Part shown: piece by piece, positions 16,295-25,973 of the stretch
Position numbering within the stretch: position 1 is the first letter of the stretch
Layout of the letters: each line of letters opens with the position of its first letter
Assembly: GCA_964574395.1 (NCBI GenBank)
Contig: CAZNNL010000014.1
Span: forward strand, 1 to 44,723
Reading direction: 5' to 3'
Length of the DNA stretch: 44,723 nucleotides
Source of the DNA: JAXGQD01 sp964574395
GTDB lineage: Bacteria > Bacillota > Clostridia > Saccharofermentanales > Fastidiosipilaceae
Program-made: the position numbers and the translations under genes
Notes under the pieces: model-generated
What the model saw: only the letters and a program-made list of their open reading frames with translations
The model's database searches: none
What the model was told of the DNA's origin: nothing

Positions 16295-19200
16295 TTGAGC
16301 ACAGTCAGAGATTTTTTAAGCGCGTATGGCGTAGAAGACGTACATTTTGAGGAGCAGATTTCGCAGTCTGTTCTAGCTGCCAAGCTTTTGTCTTTTAAAA
16401 GACTTGAAGCTTCTGTGCTGCGCTTGCACGTGCTCATCTCGCATCTTAATCCAGCAAGTGATGCGCTATTTCAGGACGAGTTGAAATTAGCAGAACTATT
16501 GAAAATTGAGACCGTAGAGTTGGCGCTTCGCTTTGCAGATGATTCGAGTACGGAAGCGATGGTTAAGTTTAGACACGCTGTCATAGCGTGGTTAGCTAAG
16601 CATTTAGAGTTGCACGAACCCCTACTAGCGAATGCTTTTAGTGAACTGAAGCCTGATTGCTTAAGTGCTGACCAAAAGACTATTAACTTGCATTTAAACC
16701 CTGTTGTCTTCGAAAAGGCTGATGCGGGTGTAGAGGATGGGATTAATAGCTTTTTGAAGGATAGGGGCGGTTTGGATTTGTCGGTGGCTTTCTTTTGCCA
16801 AAAAGAAGACGAGGGTCGCCAGCACTTTGATGTAGAGACTTATCTAAAGAATATGCAAGCGCATTATAACGAAAAGCTAGAGCGTGTTGAACAAGTAGCG
16901 CCTGTACCAGCTAAACCGAATACTACGACTAAAACCAATGGTAATGGTAACGGGAAAGAAAAAGGTAAGTATTTTAGAAAGAAGAAACTTCAGGATTTAA
17001 TTTGGGGACGCATGTATGAGGTGAAGGAGTCCACGCCATTACATGAGTTAAATAAAGATTCCGGCATTGCACAGTTTGAAGGAAAGGTTAGAAATCCTGA
17101 ATTCACAACTGCGAGAACGGGTACTTCTGTCATCGTAAGGTTTAATTTAGAAGGCAAAACAGGTGCGGTAAGCTGTATCATGTTCGTAAAACCGGAAGAA
17201 CTTGAGTTAGTCCAAGCCGAACTAAAAAAAGGTGCTTATATACGTGTTGAGGCGGAGCTTAGTTTTGATGATCGTTTCTCTCACGATTTACAGGCTAGAG
17301 TTTTAGGCTTTATGGCAGCAACAGAGGTAGTAAGCAAACGGCAGGATACTGCTTCCGAAAAACGGGTAGAATTACACACGCATACGAAACTTAGTGCCAA
17401 AGATGCACTTTGTGATCCTAAGGCATTGGTTAAACTTGCGGCAGAATTTGGGCATGAAGCTGTGGCTATCACTGATCATGGTGTTGTACAAGCTTTCCCG
17501 GATGCTTGTGCAGCGGCGGATGAACTGGCCAGAGAAGGCAAGGATATCAAATTAATTTATGGCATGGAGGGCTATTTAGTTGATGATGGCCAGGTTTGTG
17601 TGTATGGATTTGAACCTTTTCCCGCTGCTCAAGAATTTGTTGCCCTCGATGTAGAAACGACAGGTTTGGATGCCAATGTCGATCGGTTGATTGAGGTGGC
17701 GGCGGTACGTTTTGCCAAGAATAGCAGTGGACAATTCGAAGAGACAGCCGTGTATCAGACCTTGATTCAGCCTGGTGTCTCGCTCCCGGAAAAGACTACG
17801 CAATTAACGGGTTTAACGGATTTTGATCTCTTGGGGAAACCTGAAGCTAAAGAGGTTTTGAGTGAACTACATGCGTTTATAGGTGATTCGCCGGTAGTGG
17901 CCCACAATGGGCTCTTTGACCTTGGTTTTATTAGGGCTGAGGCATTTAGAACTGAGCAGGTTGCTGATCCGAAATTAAAGTTCAACCCTTGTTTAATCGA
18001 TACACTTCAAATGGCCAGGAGTTTTCTTCCAGGCCTAGAACGCTACAGTTTAGACAATGTAGCACGAGAACTAGGTGTTGAGCTAAATCAACATCACCGA
18101 GCAGTAGATGATGCGCGCTGCTGTGGTGAGGTGTTTATTAAACTGTTCATACAAGTTGGGGAGCCAAGCTTCGAGGAATTAAATACGAAGTCAGGCAAAA
18201 TACCGCCAGAAACCTTTATGCTAAGAAAACATCCCAGTCACCACATCATCCTTTTGTCTAGTACTGCACTGGGCATGTACCATTTGTATCGCTTGGTTTC
18301 TGAGTCCCACACACGCTATATCGCTACTAGACCACGGATACCCCGCTCTTTACTTGATTATTTGCGCCAAGGTTTATTGTTAGGTGCAGCCTGCGAAGCA
18401 GGAGAAGTTTTTCGTGCAGTCAGGCAAGTCTATGTAAGTTCCGGACGAAATTTCGCCTCGGCACAAGCTACTTTGCAGCGCTTTGAATATAAGAAACTTG
18501 CTAGATACTACGATTACTTAGAGATACAACCGCTTTGTAATAACCGATTCTTACTTAATAGCGATGAAACAGGCATTCTCTTTGAAGATGATTTGGTAAA
18601 ACTTAATCAGCTAATCCAAGGTTTAGCTCAAGCAGTCAAGAAACCACTCGTTGCGACTTGTGATGTCCACTTCTTAAACAAAGAAGAAGGCATATACCGT
18701 GAAATTTTGCTGACAAATCTGGGCTATAGCGACGCTTCAATGCAAGCGGACCTTTACTTTAGAAATACAGAAGAAATGCTAGCGGAATTTGCTTATCTTG
18801 GTGAAGAAGAAGCCAAGCGTGTCGTTATAGATAATCCGCGTGCCATTGCAGCACGTGTTGAGACGGGTCTTAGGCCCTTTCCACAAGGCAGCTTCCCGCC
18901 CGAGATGCCAGAGGCAGAGCGTGAAGTGACAGAGCTCTGTTATACCAATGCGAAAGCAATTTATGATGCGGGAGATGGTTTGCCAGACATCGTAGAGAAG
19001 CGTATAAAACGTGAGTTGAATTCGATTATCTCGAATGGTTTTGCCATCATGTATTACATAGCACATAAGGTTGTGAAGAAATCAAACGATGACGGCTATA
19101 TTGTTGGTTCGAGAGGCTCAGTGGGTTCTTCTTTAGTAGCAACACTGTGCGGAATAACTGAGGTTAATCCACTTGCACCGCACTATTATTGTTCTGCTTG

Positions 19201-20797
19201 TCATTACTCAGAATTCGACTTGAGCGGAACCTACGGCTCTGGTTATGATTTACCAGAGAAAGACTGTCCTAGCTGCAAGACGCGCTTGACTCGGGAGGGA
19301 CAAGATATACCCTTCGAGACATTCTTAGGTTTTAGCGGGGATAAGCAACCAGATATTGACTTGAATTTCTCTGGTGAATACCAGTCAAGAGCCCATCAAT
19401 TTATTGAAGAAATGTTTGGACAAGACTTTACGTTCCGCGCGGGTACCATTGGCTCTTATGCAGAAAAAAATGCTGAAGGCTTGGTACGCGGCTACCTTGA
19501 AGCCAATCTCAAAGTCGTTCCCAAGGCTGAGATAACGCGCTTAGCTACACCTTTTGTAGGTGTAAAACGCACGACCGGTCAACATCCCGGAGGTATCGTG
19601 GTCATCCCTAAAGATCGTGACATCTATGAGTTTACGCCCGTGCAATACCCTGCGGATAACAAAGAGTCGTTAATGCAAACAACACATTTCGATTTTAATG
19701 CTCTGCATGAAACGATTCTGAAGCTAGATATTCTGGGGCACGATGATCCGACTGTCTTGCACATGCTTAGTAAATTAACTGGAATAGATGTCCTAACGAT
19801 TCCCATCCCAGATCCTGATGTCATGGCTATGTTCCGCTCCACGAATCCTTTAAAATTCACCAAACCGAGCGACCAAGAGGCGAGCACCTTAGGCATACCG
19901 GAAATGGGAACGCTCATGGCTAGAGATATGATTGCCGAAACACAACCCTCGCGCTTTTATGACCTCGTACAGCTTATGGGTCTATCGCATGGTAAGGACG
20001 TCTGGCAGGGAAATGCTCAGACCTTAATTCAAGAAGGTACTTGTGACATCAATAACGTCATTGGTTGTCGTGACAGCATCATGACTACACTGATTTACAA
20101 AGGTTTACCTTCAAAAGACTCCTTCGATATTATGGAGAAAGTCAGAAAAGGCAAAGGTTTAAGCGACGCACACGAAGCCTTGATGAGAGAAAATCAGGTT
20201 GAAGAATGGTACATAGAATCATGTAAGAAAATTAAATACATGTTTCCCAAAGCACACGCGGTTGCCTATGCAATTTCTTCGCTACGCGTAGCCTGGTTTA
20301 AAGTCCATTATCCCGCGGCTTACTATTCAGCTTATTTCACGGTGCGTGCAGACGAATTTGATAGTTCCTTAATGTGTGTTGGTTTAGAACAAATTATGGT
20401 AAATCGCAGACATTACAGTCGTATGATGCAAGATCGCTCTACCACTCCTAAAGACAAGAACACTTTCTATATTCTAGAACTTGTCGAGGAAATGTATAAC
20501 CGTGGCATACAATTTGTGCCTATTAGTTTGATGGAATCGGATGCAATTGAATTTATTCCCGTCGATGACCAACATATTTTGCCACCCTTAAATGTCATTC
20601 CAGGCATAAGCAGCAGTATGGCAAAAACACTCACCGACTCAAGAGACAAGGACGGTGAATTTCATAACAAAGAGGAGTTGGCCAGACGCGCCCAGTTAGG
20701 GCCTGTCGCAATAAAATCTCTTGAAGAAGCTGGTGTGCTAAACGGCATGCCAGATTCAGCCCAGATGAGCCTATTTGATTTAATGGCAGGGTTCTAA
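16295..20797 (+). CDS. polC: DNA polymerase III PolC-type, alpha subunit with proofreading exonuclease
   Basis: PolC (about 1500 aa) is the main replicative polymerase of Firmicutes. The order seen is: an N-terminal domain; an OB fold (about 265-345); a PHP domain starting with HTHTK (His361, His363); a DEDD exonuclease inserted in the PHP domain (ALDVETTG, Asp452, Glu454, to about residue 620); the polymerase core with PDIDLNFSG (Asp1020, Asp1022); and C-terminal tail domains ending in a beta-clamp-binding-like QMSLFDL. A zinc knuckle is formed by Cys966, Cys969, Cys991 and Cys994. The start is uncertain. TTG at 16295 behind CGGGGGAAG is preferred, and TTG at 16277 is the longer option. It lies 21 nt after ispG and ends 1 nt before priA. 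Confidence 0.96.
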   Translation: MSTVRDFLSAYGVEDVHFEEQISQSVLAAKLLSFKRLEASVLRLHVLISHLNPASDALFQDELKLAELLKIETVELALRFADDSSTEAMVKFRHAVIAWLAKHLELHEPLLANAFSELKPDCLSADQKTINLHLNPVVFEKADAGVEDGINSFLKDRGGLDLSVAFFCQKEDEGRQHFDVETYLKNMQAHYNEKLERVEQVAPVPAKPNTTTKTNGNGNGKEKGKYFRKKKLQDLIWGRMYEVKESTPLHELNKDSGIAQFEGKVRNPEFTTARTGTSVIVRFNLEGKTGAVSCIMFVKPEELELVQAELKKGAYIRVEAELSFDDRFSHDLQARVLGFMAATEVVSKRQDTASEKRVELHTHTKLSAKDALCDPKALVKLAAEFGHEAVAITDHGVVQAFPDACAAADELAREGKDIKLIYGMEGYLVDDGQVCVYGFEPFPAAQEFVALDVETTGLDANVDRLIEVAAVRFAKNSSGQFEETAVYQTLIQPGVSLPEKTTQLTGLTDFDLLGKPEAKEVLSELHAFIGDSPVVAHNGLFDLGFIRAEAFRTEQVADPKLKFNPCLIDTLQMARSFLPGLERYSLDNVARELGVELNQHHRAVDDARCCGEVFIKLFIQVGEPSFEELNTKSGKIPPETFMLRKHPSHHIILLSSTALGMYHLYRLVSESHTRYIATRPRIPRSLLDYLRQGLLLGAACEAGEVFRAVRQVYVSSGRNFASAQATLQRFEYKKLARYYDYLEIQPLCNNRFLLNSDETGILFEDDLVKLNQLIQGLAQAVKKPLVATCDVHFLNKEEGIYREILLTNLGYSDASMQADLYFRNTEEMLAEFAYLGEEEAKRVVIDNPRAIAARVETGLRPFPQGSFPPEMPEAEREVTELCYTNAKAIYDAGDGLPDIVEKRIKRELNSIISNGFAIMYYIAHKVVKKSNDDGYIVGSRGSVGSSLVATLCGITEVNPLAPHYYCSACHYSEFDLSGTYGSGYDLPEKDCPSCKTRLTREGQDIPFETFLGFSGDKQPDIDLNFSGEYQSRAHQFIEEMFGQDFTFRAGTIGSYAEKNAEGLVRGYLEANLKVVPKAEITRLATPFVGVKRTTGQHPGGIVVIPKDRDIYEFTPVQYPADNKESLMQTTHFDFNALHETILKLDILGHDDPTVLHMLSKLTGIDVLTIPIPDPDVMAMFRSTNPLKFTKPSDQEASTLGIPEMGTLMARDMIAETQPSRFYDLVQLMGLSHGKDVWQGNAQTLIQEGTCDINNVIGCRDSIMTTLIYKGLPSKDSFDIMEKVRKGKGLSDAHEALMRENQVEEWYIESCKKIKYMFPKAHAVAYAISSLRVAWFKVHYPAAYYSAYFTVRADEFDSSLMCVGLEQIMVNRRHYSRMMQDRSTTPKDKNTFYILELVEEMYNRGIQFVPISLMESDAIEFIPVDDQHILPPLNVIPGISSSMAKTLTDSRDKDGEFHNKEELARRAQLGPVAIKSLEEAGVLNGMPDSAQMSLFDLMAGF

Positions 20798-20798
20798 A

Positions 20799-23063
20799 AT
20801 GATTGTCGAAGTTGTTTTGCGAGACGCTACTATTCAATTTGATCGACGTTATAGTTACGCGTGGCCATCTGCGTTGGGACATGCGCGCGTTGGTATGCGC
20901 GTTTCTGTTCCTTTTGGTAAAGCCAATAAGCTGAGGGAAGCGTATGTATGGACCGTTTTGCCAGATAACGATACATTGGATCAATACTTTCATATGAAGC
21001 CCGTTGCTAAAATATTATACCCAGAGCCGGTCTTGATGCCTGATCAGATTCAACTTGTTGAAATGATGAGGCTGCGTTATGCCTGTACTTACGGTGAAGC
21101 GATTCGCTGCATGTTGCCACCAGGTTTTAATATAAAGACAAATATGCGAGATAAAGTTGAAAGAACGCTAAGCATTAGAGATCCCAAAGAAGCGCTTATA
21201 CTTCTAGACAGTGGACAATTAAAGACGGTAAAGCAATCGCGTGTGATAGAAATGCTTCTAGAATATGGCGAGACTTCCGTATCAGAAGTAAAAGAGAGCG
21301 CGCAGGTAACGGAAGCGGTCCTTAAACGCTTAGCAGATAAAGGCTTGTTGACTTATGGCACTAGACCATTAGTGGATAACTTAGACAATGACTTTACTTT
21401 TGATAGTGAAGAGGCTCTGGAACCAACTTTGGAGCAGGCTGCCGTGTTAAATACATTGTTGGATGCATTGCTGCGTAAACCGGAAACCGACGAAAGAAGA
21501 CTTAAGGAGTACTTACTCCACGGAATTACTGGTTCCGGAAAAACTGAAATATACCTGCAACTCGCTAAGGACGTGTTAGATGCAGGCCGGACTTGCCTTA
21601 TTTTAGTACCTGAAATAGCCTTAACACCGCAAATGATTGAGCGCTTTACGAAACGCTTCGGCACGGATGTCGCCGTTATGCACAGCCGGCTTAGTCAAAG
21701 GGAGCGCTATGAACAGTGGAAACGCATCATCAGCGGTCAAGTGCGACTTTTAGTCGGAGTACGTTCAGCAATTTTTATGCCATTACAGGACCTGGCATTG
21801 ATTGTGCTTGATGAAGAACACGAAACAAGCTATCAGTCAGAAATGAATCCACGTTATCATGCCAGAACTATTGCGCGATTACGTGCCAGAGATAAAGATT
21901 GTTTGCTTTTACTAGCATCGGCCACTCCTGCCGTTGAAACATATGCTAGATGCAGTTTCGACAAGGCAAGGTTGCTAGAATTAAAATATAGACCAGGTTT
22001 GGCCCAAGTTCCGAAAACGCAAATTGTAGACATGCGCCGCGAATTAACAGACGGACATGCCACGCTTCTTTCTAGACCACTGCTCAGTGCACTGGAAAAA
22101 TGTTTTCAGCAGGGTGAACAAGCGATGCTCTTTATTAATAGGCGTGGTTTTGCCGGTCTATACCTGTGCAGAGCATGTGGCTACAAACCGTATTGTCCCT
22201 CGTGTTCCGTGGCTCTAACTTACCACAAACATGCTCAAAACAGGCGCGCAAGATTAGAATGTCATTATTGTGGGCATATTGAAACAGCACCTCAACGCTG
22301 TCCATCCTGCGGCGAGGAAAAAATTCAGGCCTATGGCTTAGGGACACAACAAGTAGAGAGCACCATGCAAACGCTGTTTCCCGGAAGAAAAACCTTGCGC
22401 ATGGATCAGGATACAACTTATTCAAAGTATGCTTATAAAGAACTCTTAGATGCTTTTCGAAGAAGGGAAGCTGACGTCTTAATCGGTACACAAATGATAG
22501 CTAAAGGCCATGATATTCCAAACGTAACTTTAGTCGGAGTTTTAGCCTGTGACCAACTCCTGAATGGTAATGACTATAGAGTAAACGAGCGTGGCTTCCA
22601 ATTAATAACGCAGGCTGCCGGTCGTGCAGGCAGGGGAGAACTCCCTGGCAATGTAATTTTACAAAGTTTTGAACCTGAGCAGGATAGTTTGCTAGCTGCT
22701 GCCAAACAAGACTATGCTAGTTTTTACACGTCGGAAATTGCATTTAGGAAGGCGCTGGCGTATCCTCCTTTTGCGTCTATCGCGCGTATCGTCGTCGCAT
22801 GTACCGACAGCAAAACAGCAGAAGATCACTGTGCTTATCTAGAGCGAGTAATCTCGGAAGCTGTGCGCGAACAAAAGAATCTTCAGTCACTAAAGCTCTT
22901 TCCGATGCAGGCTGCCTACCCAGCACGTCTCTACGGTAAAGCGCGCTTTCAAATATTAATCAAATCTCAGGATGAGGCTGCTTTGTCGTATATTCTTCGC
23001 TTGCTCAGACAAATACGCAGTGCGCCCCAAATAAGTTTGTCTCTTAGCCTTGACCCGGCATAG
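20799..23063 (+). CDS. priA: Primosomal protein N' (replication restart helicase PriA)
   Basis: PriA (754 aa) is a 3'-5' helicase that recognises stalled forks and D-loops and reloads the replisome. The N-terminal DNA-binding region (residues 1-100) is followed by a SF2 helicase with Walker A GITGSGKT (242-249) and the DEEH box (338-341). A zinc-binding insertion with paired CxxC motifs (LCRACGYKPYCPSC and ECHYCG ... RCPSCGEE, about 450-505) is intact. The motif V/VI region LIGTQMIAKGHD and QAAGRAGRG is present. Its start abuts the polC stop, so replication and restart genes are co-transcribed and probably coupled. Confidence 0.97.
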   Translation: MIVEVVLRDATIQFDRRYSYAWPSALGHARVGMRVSVPFGKANKLREAYVWTVLPDNDTLDQYFHMKPVAKILYPEPVLMPDQIQLVEMMRLRYACTYGEAIRCMLPPGFNIKTNMRDKVERTLSIRDPKEALILLDSGQLKTVKQSRVIEMLLEYGETSVSEVKESAQVTEAVLKRLADKGLLTYGTRPLVDNLDNDFTFDSEEALEPTLEQAAVLNTLLDALLRKPETDERRLKEYLLHGITGSGKTEIYLQLAKDVLDAGRTCLILVPEIALTPQMIERFTKRFGTDVAVMHSRLSQRERYEQWKRIISGQVRLLVGVRSAIFMPLQDLALIVLDEEHETSYQSEMNPRYHARTIARLRARDKDCLLLLASATPAVETYARCSFDKARLLELKYRPGLAQVPKTQIVDMRRELTDGHATLLSRPLLSALEKCFQQGEQAMLFINRRGFAGLYLCRACGYKPYCPSCSVALTYHKHAQNRRARLECHYCGHIETAPQRCPSCGEEKIQAYGLGTQQVESTMQTLFPGRKTLRMDQDTTYSKYAYKELLDAFRRREADVLIGTQMIAKGHDIPNVTLVGVLACDQLLNGNDYRVNERGFQLITQAAGRAGRGELPGNVILQSFEPEQDSLLAAAKQDYASFYTSEIAFRKALAYPPFASIARIVVACTDSKTAEDHCAYLERVISEAVREQKNLQSLKLFPMQAAYPARLYGKARFQILIKSQDEAALSYILRLLRQIRSAPQISLSLSLDPA

Positions 23064-23101
23064 AGATAAGGAAATAAGTACTCAAGTAAGTGACGCCTAT
23101 C

Positions 23102-23110
23102 TGCTATAAT
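23102..23110 (+). promoter_or_regulatory. Extended -10 promoter upstream of def
   Basis: TGCTATAAT is a perfect extended -10, 31 bp before the def start. It is the same 9-mer as upstream of frr (10140). No strong -35 is seen. It gives def-fmt-rsmB-rlmN their own start point after priA. Confidence 0.6.
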
Positions 23111-23141
23111 TAAGAATCAATGACACAATATGGGAGACAAT

Positions 23142-23612
23142 ATGGCAATTAGAAATATACTACATGATGGTGACGAGCTTTTAAGAAAAGTTTCGAAACC
23201 GATTAAAGAAATAACTCCAAGAGTACTTGAGCAAATAGCGGACATGGGCGAAACACTTTATGCGGCGGGCAACGGGATTGGACTTGCTGCTCCACAAGTT
23301 GGCTTGTTAAAGCGTATGTTTGTCATCGATATGCAAGATGAAAAGGGTTTACAAGTGTTTATTAACCCTGAAATTGTTGAAACTGAAGGCGAACAGACTG
23401 CAATGGAAGGCTGTTTAAGTGTCCCCGGCACTTTTGGTGAGGTCTGTAGACCAGCACAGATAAAAGTAAAAGCTACCAATGAAAAGGGAGAGGACTTTGA
23501 GCTAGAGGCTGAAGGTCTTTTTGCCGTGTGTATTTGCCACGAAAACGACCACCTGAACGGTGTCTTATTTACCGAGAAAGTTATTGGAGAACTTGTTCAT
23601 GAAGAAACTTGA
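23142..23612 (+). CDS. def: Peptide deformylase
   Basis: Def (156 aa) removes the N-formyl group from new proteins with a ferrous or zinc ion. All three motifs are present: GIGLAAPQVG (45-54), EGCLSVPG with ligand Cys91, and HENDH (133-137) supplying the two His ligands and the catalytic Glu134. The length is that of compact type 1/3 enzymes. ATG 23142 follows GGGAGAC. The in-frame ATG at 23130 lies within or before that site and is unlikely. The 3' end overlaps fmt by 14 nt, the usual pairing of deformylase with formyltransferase. Confidence 0.97.
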   Translation: MAIRNILHDGDELLRKVSKPIKEITPRVLEQIADMGETLYAAGNGIGLAAPQVGLLKRMFVIDMQDEKGLQVFINPEIVETEGEQTAMEGCLSVPGTFGEVCRPAQIKVKATNEKGEDFELEAEGLFAVCICHENDHLNGVLFTEKVIGELVHEET

Positions 23613-24579
23613 CATAGTTTATATGGGAACACCTGAATTTGCGGTTGCGCCCTTAGAAGCTTTGTTGAAAGATGAACAATTTGAGGTCTTGGCCGTCGTC
23701 AGCCAACCAGATAAGGCGCAAGGTCGGCGTATGCAAATGGTTGAGACCCCGGTTAAACGTGTTGCCCTGGCGCATGGCGTTCGGGTCCTGCAACCAGTAA
23801 AACTTAAAGATGGTCAGTTAGAGGCAGATTTACGGGCTTTGCATCCAGATTTTCTTGTTACATGTGCCTATGGAAGGATATTGCCCGAGTCGTTATTAAA
23901 AATCCCAAAGTATGAGGCACTCAACCTTCATGCTTCACTTTTGCCAAAATATAGAGGAGCTGCACCCATTCAATGGACTCTGCTAAATGGAGATGAAGAA
24001 GCGGGTGTTAGCTTGATGCGCATGGATGTGGAACTCGATCACGGGGCTGTTTTTGCCAAAGAAATAATTAGCGTAGAAAAAGAAGACAATTATGAAACAT
24101 TAAGCGATAAGCTATCCAAGTTAGCAGCAGAGATTGCTGTAAAATATATTCCGCGTATCGCGCGTGAGGACCTGCTTGGTGTTGAACAAGCACATGAAAA
24201 TGCTACTTTTACGAGAATACTTAAGCGGGAAGATGGCGAAATAAACTGGGAAAATTCTGCTGAGGTGATAGCGAGACAAGTTCGCGCATGCTATCCTTGG
24301 CCAGGAACTTACAGTTTTTTAGATGGAAAACGCCTTAAGATTTTTACTGTAAAAGAAATCGACTTAGCTACACTTGATCAAATTAACACACAAAATTCTG
24401 CGCACCCAAGGGTCGGCACCTTGCTCAAAGATAAAAAGCGTCTCCTTGTTGTTTGCGGTGCCGAAGAAAAGTCTTTTCTTGAAATTTTAGAGCTCCAAGC
24501 AGAAGGTGGGAAGCGCTTGTCTGCGCATGATTTTATGCAGAGATTAAAAGGTGACGAGGTGCTGGGCGCTGATGTCTAA
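23599..24579 (+). CDS. fmt: Methionyl-tRNA formyltransferase
   Basis: Fmt (326 aa) formylates initiator Met-tRNA using 10-formyl-THF. The N-terminal Rossmann domain starts with LDIVYMGTPEFAV. The catalytic block NLHASLLPKYRGAAPIQW and the substrate loop around LVTCAYGRILP are clear. The C-terminal OB-like domain (about 205-310) includes the CYPWPGTYSF motif. ATG 23599 lies inside def, with TTGGAGAAC upstream. Its last 8 nt overlap the rsmB start. Confidence 0.97.
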   Translation: MKKLDIVYMGTPEFAVAPLEALLKDEQFEVLAVVSQPDKAQGRRMQMVETPVKRVALAHGVRVLQPVKLKDGQLEADLRALHPDFLVTCAYGRILPESLLKIPKYEALNLHASLLPKYRGAAPIQWTLLNGDEEAGVSLMRMDVELDHGAVFAKEIISVEKEDNYETLSDKLSKLAAEIAVKYIPRIAREDLLGVEQAHENATFTRILKREDGEINWENSAEVIARQVRACYPWPGTYSFLDGKRLKIFTVKEIDLATLDQINTQNSAHPRVGTLLKDKKRLLVVCGAEEKSFLEILELQAEGGKRLSAHDFMQRLKGDEVLGADV

Positions 24580-25966
24580 GTTTCGTCCCATCCGTTTTAA
24601 AGCGGCAAGAAACGCACGTGAATTAGCTTTACAAGCGCTATATAAGACTGATATTCAAGATTCATTTAGTGGCATTATGTGGTCCGCCTTACTGGAACGA
24701 TCAGAATTAGACGAGCGCGAGCGATCTCAAGCGACCGCCCTTTTCTATGGTACTTTAAGTCGGCGCGTAGGCTTAGATCAATGTTTAAAACAACATAGTA
24801 AAAACCCATTAAAAAAGCTAGATCCATTGGTACTTAATGCGTTACGCTTGGCTTCATTTCAAATCTACTTTTCCCCACAAGTACCGGTTCAAGCGGCAGT
24901 TGACACCACGGTTGAACTTGTCAAACGCTATGGACATCAGGGTATGGCCGCGTACACTAATGCCGTGCTACGTTCATTGCTTCGTGATTTGCCAGCCTTT
25001 CCAAGCACCGGCGCAGCAGGGGCAGGTGTGATTGAGCCACTGTATGACGTTATAAATACTTTCCTAAAGGATGAACCACTCTTATCTGATGCTCAAGGCA
25101 TAGAAGCATATTGGCAAAAAATCAACCAAGTTCGACCATTGAATTTACGTGTACGTTCGGCGGATGATATTGACCCAGTAATAGCAGAACTCAGAGATGA
25201 AGGTGTTTCAGTCAAAAAGGCCGCATGGCCCAATGGCACTTTAGAAATCGAACTATCTGGACAAGCTCTCACTTCATTACAAGTTTGGCGTGAAGGACGC
25301 ATTATTGTGCAAGGCAAAGCAGCCCAGTTACCTGCGCTAATAGCCGCGCAACATAGACCAGACAAAGTGCTGGATCTCTGCGCTGCACCTGGTGGAAAAA
25401 GTTTACAACTCTACGACTTAATGGCTGGCAAGGTCGCGATTACAGCCTGTGACTTGCATGCAGAGCGCTTAAGTAAGATGCAGGAAAACATGCTTCGTCT
25501 AGGCATAGAGGATATTGGCTTACAAGAATTGGATGCGAGTCTGTTTTTGCCAAAAAAAATGGAAGCGAAATATGACTTGGTCATCGCTGACGTACCTTGT
25601 TCTTCTTTAGGCTTGATTGATAGTAAACCAGAATTACGGTTTACTGATGAATTTTCGTCCTTAGCGTTGTTAGAAACACAAGCAGCGATTCTGAGAACTG
25701 CTACCTCAGCGTTAAAAGTGGGTGGGGTTTTGCTTTATAGCACCTGTACACTTAATCCTGAAGAAAACCAAGCACAAGTAAAGCGCTTTTTGATTGAGCA
25801 AGCTGGTAATTTCGCACCATTAGATTTGATAGGTTTACCAGAAGCGCTGCTGCATAACCCATTTGTAAAAAAGCAAGTTTTAACAACGCCTAGTATGGTG
25901 AATTTGTATCCACATGTTCACGAGAGCGAAGCATTTTTTATCGCTCAACTACAGAAAAAGAAGTGA
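24572..25966 (+). CDS. rsmB: 16S rRNA (cytosine-967-C5)-methyltransferase RsmB
   Basis: RsmB (464 aa) methylates C967 of 16S rRNA. An N-terminal NusB-like RNA-binding domain (about 10-150) is followed by a SAM-dependent methyltransferase domain with the SAM motif VLDLCAAPGGKS. It has the two-cysteine mechanism motifs ADVPCSSLG and STCTLNPEEN. It is a little longer than the E. coli protein because of the linker between the two domains (about 140-185). The ATG at 24572 overlaps the fmt stop region (8-nt overlap), with GAGGTG upstream. It is followed after 7 nt by rlmN. Confidence 0.95.
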   Translation: MSKFRPIRFKAARNARELALQALYKTDIQDSFSGIMWSALLERSELDERERSQATALFYGTLSRRVGLDQCLKQHSKNPLKKLDPLVLNALRLASFQIYFSPQVPVQAAVDTTVELVKRYGHQGMAAYTNAVLRSLLRDLPAFPSTGAAGAGVIEPLYDVINTFLKDEPLLSDAQGIEAYWQKINQVRPLNLRVRSADDIDPVIAELRDEGVSVKKAAWPNGTLEIELSGQALTSLQVWREGRIIVQGKAAQLPALIAAQHRPDKVLDLCAAPGGKSLQLYDLMAGKVAITACDLHAERLSKMQENMLRLGIEDIGLQELDASLFLPKKMEAKYDLVIADVPCSSLGLIDSKPELRFTDEFSSLALLETQAAILRTATSALKVGGVLLYSTCTLNPEENQAQVKRFLIEQAGNFAPLDLIGLPEALLHNPFVKKQVLTTPSMVNLYPHVHESEAFFIAQLQKKK

Positions 25967-25973
25967 GAAATGC

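Noticed and set aside
15790..16437. Minus-strand open frame of 215 codons across ispG and polC
   Set aside because: It lies antisense to two well-conserved genes, has no recognisable domain, and its composition is rich in Ser, Pro and Lys as expected from a reversed frame.
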